A stretch of 10,424 bases of DNA from Gammaproteobacteria bacterium (GTDB lineage Bacteria; Pseudomonadota; Gammaproteobacteria; Thiomicrospirales; Thiomicrospiraceae), in NCBI GenBank assembly GCA_013153955.1, contig JAADDM010000093.1:1-10424 (forward strand), in the 5' to 3' direction. Below the pieces are notes generated by a model that searched no databases, had not been told where the DNA came from, and worked only from the letters and a program-made list of their open reading frames with translations. The translations under genes were made by a program, and so were the position numbers. Of the stretch, positions 6,601 through 10,424 are shown in pieces. Every line of letters starts with the position of its first letter. Position 1 is the first letter of the stretch.

Positions 6601-7850
6601 CTGATGACTTCATCAAGTACATCCCAAACTTCAGGCAGGCCTTGCTCAACCATCTTTTTAGCAGCTTTAATCGTTGGTACAGAACCACGCTTTTGAAGCT
6701 TGCTGAAAATGAATGGCTTAAACAACTCAAGCGCCATCTTCTTAGGCAGACCACACTGATGTAACATCAATGTCGGACCTACTACGATAACTGAACGACC
6801 TGAGTAATCCACACGCTTACCAAGTAAGTTTTGACGGAAACGTCCCTGCTTACCTTTAATCATGTCCGCTAGAGACTTAAGCTGACGCTTGTTTGTCCCT
6901 GTAACAGCACGACCACGACGACCGTTATCCAATAACGAATCAACTGACTCTTGTAACATGCGTTTTTCGTTACGTACAATGATGTCAGGTGCCATTAGGT
7001 CTAACAGACGCTTTAGACGGTTGTTACGGTTGATAACACGACGATATAAATCGTTCAAATCAGACGTTGCAAAACGCCCACCATCAAGCGGTACTAACGG
7101 ACGCAACTCTGGCGGAAGTACAGGCAATACATCTAAAATCATCCACTCTGGCTTGTTACCAGAGTTTAAGAATGACTCAATTAACTTAAGACGTTTAGAG
7201 ATTTTCTTCTGCTTAGTCTCAGAGTTTGTACTTTCAATCTCTGTGTGTAGACGCGCACTCTCGCCCGCTAAGTCAATCGCCTGAAGCATCTTCTTAATCG
7301 CTTCAGCACCCATCTGAGCTTCGAACTCGTCACCGTGTTCGTCTAGCGCATCAAGATACTCTTCTTCAGTCAACAACTGCCAAGGCTCAAGAGGGGTTAA
7401 CCCAGGATCAACGACCATGAACGCTTCAAAGTAAAGAACTGACTCAATCGACTTAAGTGTCTTATCAAGCATTAAACCAATACGAGAAGGCAGTGACTTT
7501 AAGAACCAGATGTGTGCAACTGAAGTCGCAAGGTCAATGTGACCCATACGCTCACGACGCACCTTAGATTGTGTGACTTCTACGCCACACTTCTCACAGA
7601 TAACACCACGGTGCTTTAGACGCTTGTACTTTCCACACAAACATTCGAAGTCACGGATTGGACCAAAAATCTTTGCACAGAAAAGACCATCACGCTCAGG
7701 CTTAAAGGTACGGTAGTTAATCGTCTCAGGCTTTTTAACTTCACCATAAGACCAAGAACGAATTTTTTCAGGAGACGCAAGAGACACTTTAATCGCGTCA
7801 AAATCACTACTCACATTTTGTTTTTTTAGAAAACCAAGTAAATCTTTCAT
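3606..7850 (-). CDS. rpoC: DNA-directed RNA polymerase subunit beta'
   Basis: Beta' forms half of the RNA polymerase active-site cleft and holds the catalytic Mg2+. The product is 1414 residues, close to the E. coli 1407. The N-terminal zinc ribbon has Cys70, Cys72, Cys85 and Cys88 (CLCGKYKRLKHRGVICEKC). The catalytic loop NADFDGDQMA has Asp460, Asp462 and Asp464. The second zinc site uses Cys814, Cys887, Cys894 and Cys897. The trigger-loop segment GEPGTQLTMRTFHIGG (about 924-939) is followed by the large insertion typical of proteobacterial beta' (about 940-1130) before DITGGLPRVADLFEAR. The last 43 residues are acidic and Ala/Val-rich and do not resemble the usual gammaproteobacterial tail. 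The ATG at 7850-7848 directly follows the rpoB TAA. Its GGAG site (7860-7863, 9 nt away) lies inside the final rpoB codons, implying translational coupling. All catalytic and zinc residues are intact. Confidence 0.99.
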   Translation of the reverse strand: MKDLLGFLKKQNVSSDFDAIKVSLASPEKIRSWSYGEVKKPETINYRTFKPERDGLFCAKIFGPIRDFECLCGKYKRLKHRGVICEKCGVEVTQSKVRRERMGHIDLATSVAHIWFLKSLPSRIGLMLDKTLKSIESVLYFEAFMVVDPGLTPLEPWQLLTEEEYLDALDEHGDEFEAQMGAEAIKKMLQAIDLAGESARLHTEIESTNSETKQKKISKRLKLIESFLNSGNKPEWMILDVLPVLPPELRPLVPLDGGRFATSDLNDLYRRVINRNNRLKRLLDLMAPDIIVRNEKRMLQESVDSLLDNGRRGRAVTGTNKRQLKSLADMIKGKQGRFRQNLLGKRVDYSGRSVIVVGPTLMLHQCGLPKKMALELFKPFIFSKLQKRGSVPTIKAAKKMVEQGLPEVWDVLDEVIREHPILLNRAPTLHRLGIQAFEPVLIEGKAINLHPLVCSAFNADFDGDQMAVHVPLSLEAQIEARTLMMSTNNLLSPANGEPIIVPSQDVVLGLYYITRERINSVGEGMTFTGWEEVQRAIDVKAVHVHSIIKLKITETVIDEDGIEHVGTRIVETTGGRALLSRILPKGLSFDLMNLHLTKKNISTVLNTCYRVLGPKETVIFADQLMYAGFKWSTLGGLSFCSDDMLIPDEKTGIIERAESQVEEIQGQFSQGLVTEGERYNKVVDIWSHTNELVTKAMMEELQFEDVVNAKGEVERQTSFNSVYMMADSGARGSVAQMRQLGGMRGLMAKPDGSIIETPITANFREGLNVLQYFISTHGARKGLADTALKTANSGYLTRRLVDVAQDVVVTERDCETEVGVKMTAHVEGGDVVETLMARVLGRFTNEDVMSHSGELLIAKGTLIDEKIASLIDSSGIDSVFVRSPMTCETKFGICQQCYGRDLARGHLVNMGEAVGVMAAQSIGEPGTQLTMRTFHIGGTASGSSAQSQIEVKHSGTTKWDSIKTLTNPDGKIVVTSRSGVVSVLDEMGREQERYKIQYGSILSGYEGEKIEAGSLLCQWDPHTHPVITEAAGTIQFGNFEGVVEEHIDELTGLTTHVVKDAKERSSSAKESRPFIALLDKAGEAINFPGTQTPAIYYLPDNGVIVVQSGAEVGAGQVLARIPQASSKNKDITGGLPRVADLFEARQPKEPSIMAEVSGVVGFGKETKGKQRLVITQESGEQYEALIPKWRTVSVFEGERVEKGDIVVDGNPNPHDILRLLGIEKLAEYVVDEVQDVYRLQGVKINDKHIETIVRQMLRKVEVKTVGDTGLIKGEQTEYAKVIDLNEKAREAGEVEATYQRVLLGITKASLATESFISAASFQETTRVLTEAAVSGKRDTLVGLKENVIVGRLIPAGTGFAYHQARRKAAIKAEEELKVFMTAEEAEAKAAAANEVESVEEVSVDTVVDTEGAEA

Positions 7851-10424
7851 TTAATCTTGCTCCAACTCAATATCAATACCTAAAGCACGAATCTCTTTGC
7901 GTAGTACGCTGAAAGATTCTGGCATGCCTGGTTCCATGTACTCATTACCATCAACAATGTTCTTATACATTCTTGTACGACCGTTCAAGTCATCCGACTT
8001 AACCGTTAGCATCTCTTGTAACGTAAATGCCGCTCCGTATGCTTCAAGTGCCCATACTTCCATCTCTCCGAAACGCTGACCACCGAACTGAGCTTTACCA
8101 CCCAACGGCTGCTGCGTAACGAGGCTGTACGGCCCTGTTGAACGTGCGTGCATCTTATCGTCAACCAAGTGATTCAACTTAAGATAGTACATATACCCTA
8201 CGGTAACAGGACGATCAAATGCTTCCCCTGTCAGACCATCAAATAAGGTCATCTGTCCTGACTCAGGCAGGTCCGCTAACTTCAGCATGGACTTAATCTG
8301 TGCTTCTGACACACCATCAAATACTGGAGATGCAACCGGCACCCCTTTCTTAAGGTTCTGAGCAAGCTCCATGACTTCTTCATCACTAAACTGAGAGAAG
8401 TCCGTAGACTGACCCTGTGTTTCGTTATAGATTTTGTCTAGGAATGAACGCATTTCGCTCATCTCTGCCTGCTCTTGAATCATGGCATTAATCTTAGTAC
8501 CTAAGCCTTCAGCCGCTAGACCAAGGTGAACTTCAAGAATCTGTCCAACGTTCATACGCGACGGTACACCTAGAGGGTTCAAGCAGATATCAACAGGACG
8601 TCCTGTCTCATCATAAGGCATGTCTTCAACAGGGCAGATACGTGAAATAACACCCTTGTTTCCGTGACGACCCGCCATCTTATCACCCGGTTGGATACGA
8701 CGCTTAATCGCAACATAAACCTTAACCATTTTAGAGACACCTGGTGCTAAATCATCCCCCTGTGTTAGCTTCTTACGCTTCTCTTCATAGGCATCATTAA
8801 AGTCAGAACGACGAGCTTTAAGCTGCGCTTCAAGCAACTCTAACTGACGAGAAATTTCAGCATCCGCCACATTCAGACCAAACCATTTAAGACGCTCTAC
8901 GCCCGCTAGGAACTCAGCAGTAATCGCTGTACCATCCACTAACTGATGACCGTCTAGCATGACCTTAACTCGGCCTAATGTATCATTTTCAAGAATGGTG
9001 TACTCTTCATCAATGTCCTTACGAACCTTAGAAAGCTCCTCTTCCTGAATCTCCATGGCACGTGCATCTTTATCAATCCCTTCACGCGTGAAGACTTGAA
9101 CATCGATAACTGTTCCTTCAATGCCTTTCGTCACACGTAGTGAGGTATCTTTAACGTCAGATGCCTTCTCTCCGAAGATTGCTCGTAGAAGCTTCTCTTC
9201 AGGCGTTAGTTGAGTTTCACCCTTAGGCGTTACCTTACCAACCAAGATATCACCCTGCTTAACTTCAGCACCAACATAAACGATACCGCACTCATCAAGA
9301 CGACCTAATGCAGACTCACCAACATTTGGAATATCGGCAGTAATTTCTTCTGGCCCAAGCTTGGTATCACGCGCTAAACACGTTAACTCTTCAATATGGA
9401 TCGTTGTATAACGGTCTTCCTGAACAACACGCTCAGAGACAAGAATTGAATCCTCGAAGTTATAACCATTCCAAGGCATAAATGCGATACGCATGTTCTG
9501 ACCTAATGCCAACTCACCTAAGTCGGTAGATGGACCATCTGCTAAGACGTCACCACGAACGATCGCGTCACCCGCTTTAACGATTGGCTTCTGGTTGATA
9601 CACGTGTTTTGGTTAGAACGCTGGTACTTCACTAGATTGTAGATATCTACCCCAGTTTCACCTTCTTGAATCTCTTCACCTGAGACACGGATAACGATTC
9701 GAGATGCATCAGATGACAGTACAACACCGCCACGCTCGGCAACCACTGTTACACCAGAATCTCTAGCAACGATCTTCTCAATACCCGTTCCAACAAGCGG
9801 CTTATCTGCACGTAAAGTTGGAACCGCCTGACGCTGCATGTTCGCTCCCATTAGGGCACGGTTAGCATCATCGTGTTCAAGGAATGGAATAAGTGACGCA
9901 GCGACAGATACAATCTGCTTAGGCGAAACATCCATTAGGTTGACATCTTTTGGCGTCGCTAGAATAAATTCATTACGGTGACGAGCAGAGATTAGGTTGT
10001 CAACAAAACGACCTTCCTCGTTTACGTTGGCAACGGCCTGTGCAATGACGTAGTTCATCTCGTCAATCGCAGAGATATACTCAATTTCATCCGTTACTTG
10101 GCCATCAACCACTTTACGATACGGTGTTTCTAGGAAACCGTACTCGTTTGTCTTAGCGTAAATCGCTAAGGTGTTGATTAGACCAATGTTTGGCCCTTCA
10201 GGTGTCTCGATAGGGCAAAGACGACCGTAGTGTGTAGGGTGTACATCACGTACTTCAAAACCAGCACGTTCACGCGTAAGACCACCAGGCCCTAACGCTG
10301 AAACACGACGCTTGTGTGTCACTTCTGAAAGCGGGTTAACCTGATCCATAAACTGTGAAAGCTGTGATGAACCGAAGAACTCTTTAACCGCAGCCGAGAC
10401 TGGCTTAGCGTTAATTAAGTCCTG
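7851..10424 (-). CDS. rpoB: DNA-directed RNA polymerase subunit beta, C-terminal part (cut by window edge)
   Basis: Beta forms the other half of the RNA polymerase cleft and the rifampicin pocket. The frame is open through position 10424 and gives 857 residues. The first, QDLINAKPVSAAVKEFFG, align with about residue 490 of E. coli beta, so roughly 490 N-terminal residues lie outside the window. The Met codon at 10349 is internal and not the start. The rifampicin region (10293-10373) reads GSSQLSQFMDQVNPL then SEVTHKRRVSAL. E. coli-numbered Gln513, Asp516, His526, Arg529 and Ser531 are all wild type, with Val at 518, 524 and 530. Further on are ADGPSTDLGELALGQN, WNGYNFEDSI, the lineage-specific insertion with coiled-coil-like LELLEAQLKARRSDF, GDKMAGRHGNKG near the active centre, and the C-terminal clamp segment HARSTGPYSLVTQQPLGGK. 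It ends ELEQD-stop immediately before rpoC. The gene looks intact within the window. Confidence 0.99.
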   Translation of the reverse strand, partial: QDLINAKPVSAAVKEFFGSSQLSQFMDQVNPLSEVTHKRRVSALGPGGLTRERAGFEVRDVHPTHYGRLCPIETPEGPNIGLINTLAIYAKTNEYGFLETPYRKVVDGQVTDEIEYISAIDEMNYVIAQAVANVNEEGRFVDNLISARHRNEFILATPKDVNLMDVSPKQIVSVAASLIPFLEHDDANRALMGANMQRQAVPTLRADKPLVGTGIEKIVARDSGVTVVAERGGVVLSSDASRIVIRVSGEEIQEGETGVDIYNLVKYQRSNQNTCINQKPIVKAGDAIVRGDVLADGPSTDLGELALGQNMRIAFMPWNGYNFEDSILVSERVVQEDRYTTIHIEELTCLARDTKLGPEEITADIPNVGESALGRLDECGIVYVGAEVKQGDILVGKVTPKGETQLTPEEKLLRAIFGEKASDVKDTSLRVTKGIEGTVIDVQVFTREGIDKDARAMEIQEEELSKVRKDIDEEYTILENDTLGRVKVMLDGHQLVDGTAITAEFLAGVERLKWFGLNVADAEISRQLELLEAQLKARRSDFNDAYEEKRKKLTQGDDLAPGVSKMVKVYVAIKRRIQPGDKMAGRHGNKGVISRICPVEDMPYDETGRPVDICLNPLGVPSRMNVGQILEVHLGLAAEGLGTKINAMIQEQAEMSEMRSFLDKIYNETQGQSTDFSQFSDEEVMELAQNLKKGVPVASPVFDGVSEAQIKSMLKLADLPESGQMTLFDGLTGEAFDRPVTVGYMYYLKLNHLVDDKMHARSTGPYSLVTQQPLGGKAQFGGQRFGEMEVWALEAYGAAFTLQEMLTVKSDDLNGRTRMYKNIVDGNEYMEPGMPESFSVLRKEIRALGIDIELEQD
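7860..7863 (-). promoter_or_regulatory. rpoC ribosome-binding site inside the end of rpoB
   Basis: The transcript reads GGAG, then 9 nt including the rpoB TAA, then the rpoC ATG. The site is built from the last sense codons of rpoB (Leu-Glu-Gln-Asp), so ribosomes finishing beta probably restart on, or hand over to, rpoC. Confidence 0.6.

Noticed and set aside
6889..7284. Plus-strand open frame of 131 codons opposite rpoC
   Set aside because: It lies wholly antisense to highly conserved beta' coding sequence, has low-complexity Arg/Ser-rich translation, resembles no family I know, and is explained by codon bias of the real gene.
10347..10349. ATG at 10349 as the rpoB start
   Set aside because: The frame stays open to the window edge and the 25 upstream codons encode conserved beta sequence (QDLINAKPVSAAVKEFFG), so this Met is internal, equivalent to E. 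coli Met515.
1..10424. Novel accessory system, mobile element, CRISPR array or RNA gene
   Set aside because: Both strands are accounted for by six conserved housekeeping genes with short spacers. I see no direct-repeat array, transposase, integrase, tRNA-like fold or foreign-looking gene.

Overview
The window is a core housekeeping locus of a gammaproteobacterium-like organism. Every gene lies on the minus strand. In transcription order, from high to low coordinates, it reads rpoB (5' end cut off by the right edge) - rpoC - rpsL - rpsG - fusA - tuf (3' end cut off by the left edge). This is the RNA polymerase beta/beta' operon joined to the 'str' operon. The assignment rests on near-full-length similarity to the well-known E. 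coli proteins, recalled from memory and not searched. The beta and beta' chains also carry the large proteobacterial lineage-specific insertions: one late in beta, and one in the beta' trigger loop. I cannot name the genus. The moderate base composition and the direct rpoC-rpsL junction are compatible with several non-enteric Gammaproteobacteria.

Layout. Positions 7851-10424 hold the C-terminal 857 residues of the beta subunit. Positions 3606-7850 hold complete beta' (1414 aa), whose ATG directly follows the rpoB stop codon (TAAATG). The 182-bp gap at 3424-3605 holds a strong bulged hairpin just after rpoC, with no U-run, then a near-consensus sigma-70 promoter and a short leader for rpsL. 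S12 is at 3049-3423, S7 at 2509-2982, EF-G at 268-2370 and the first 69 codons of EF-Tu at 1-208. The intergenic gaps are short (66, 138 and 59 bp). The last two contain clear inverted repeats. A hairpin ends about 21-22 nt upstream of both the fusA and the tuf start codons.

Together the genes encode the catalytic core of RNA polymerase, two 30S proteins of the decoding/mRNA path, and the two elongation GTPases. Their linkage lets transcription and translation capacity be made together. The promoter in front of rpsL suggests the ribosomal part can also be driven independently of rpoBC, with read-through from rpoC possible.

No mobile element, CRISPR array, tRNA/rRNA gene or accessory system is visible. 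The points worth a second look are small: the intergenic RNA structures, a Pro-to-Leu change in an otherwise nearly invariant EF-Tu N-terminal motif, the abutting rpoB/rpoC junction, an unusual beta' C-terminal tail, and two start codons that a longest-ORF annotation would misplace.
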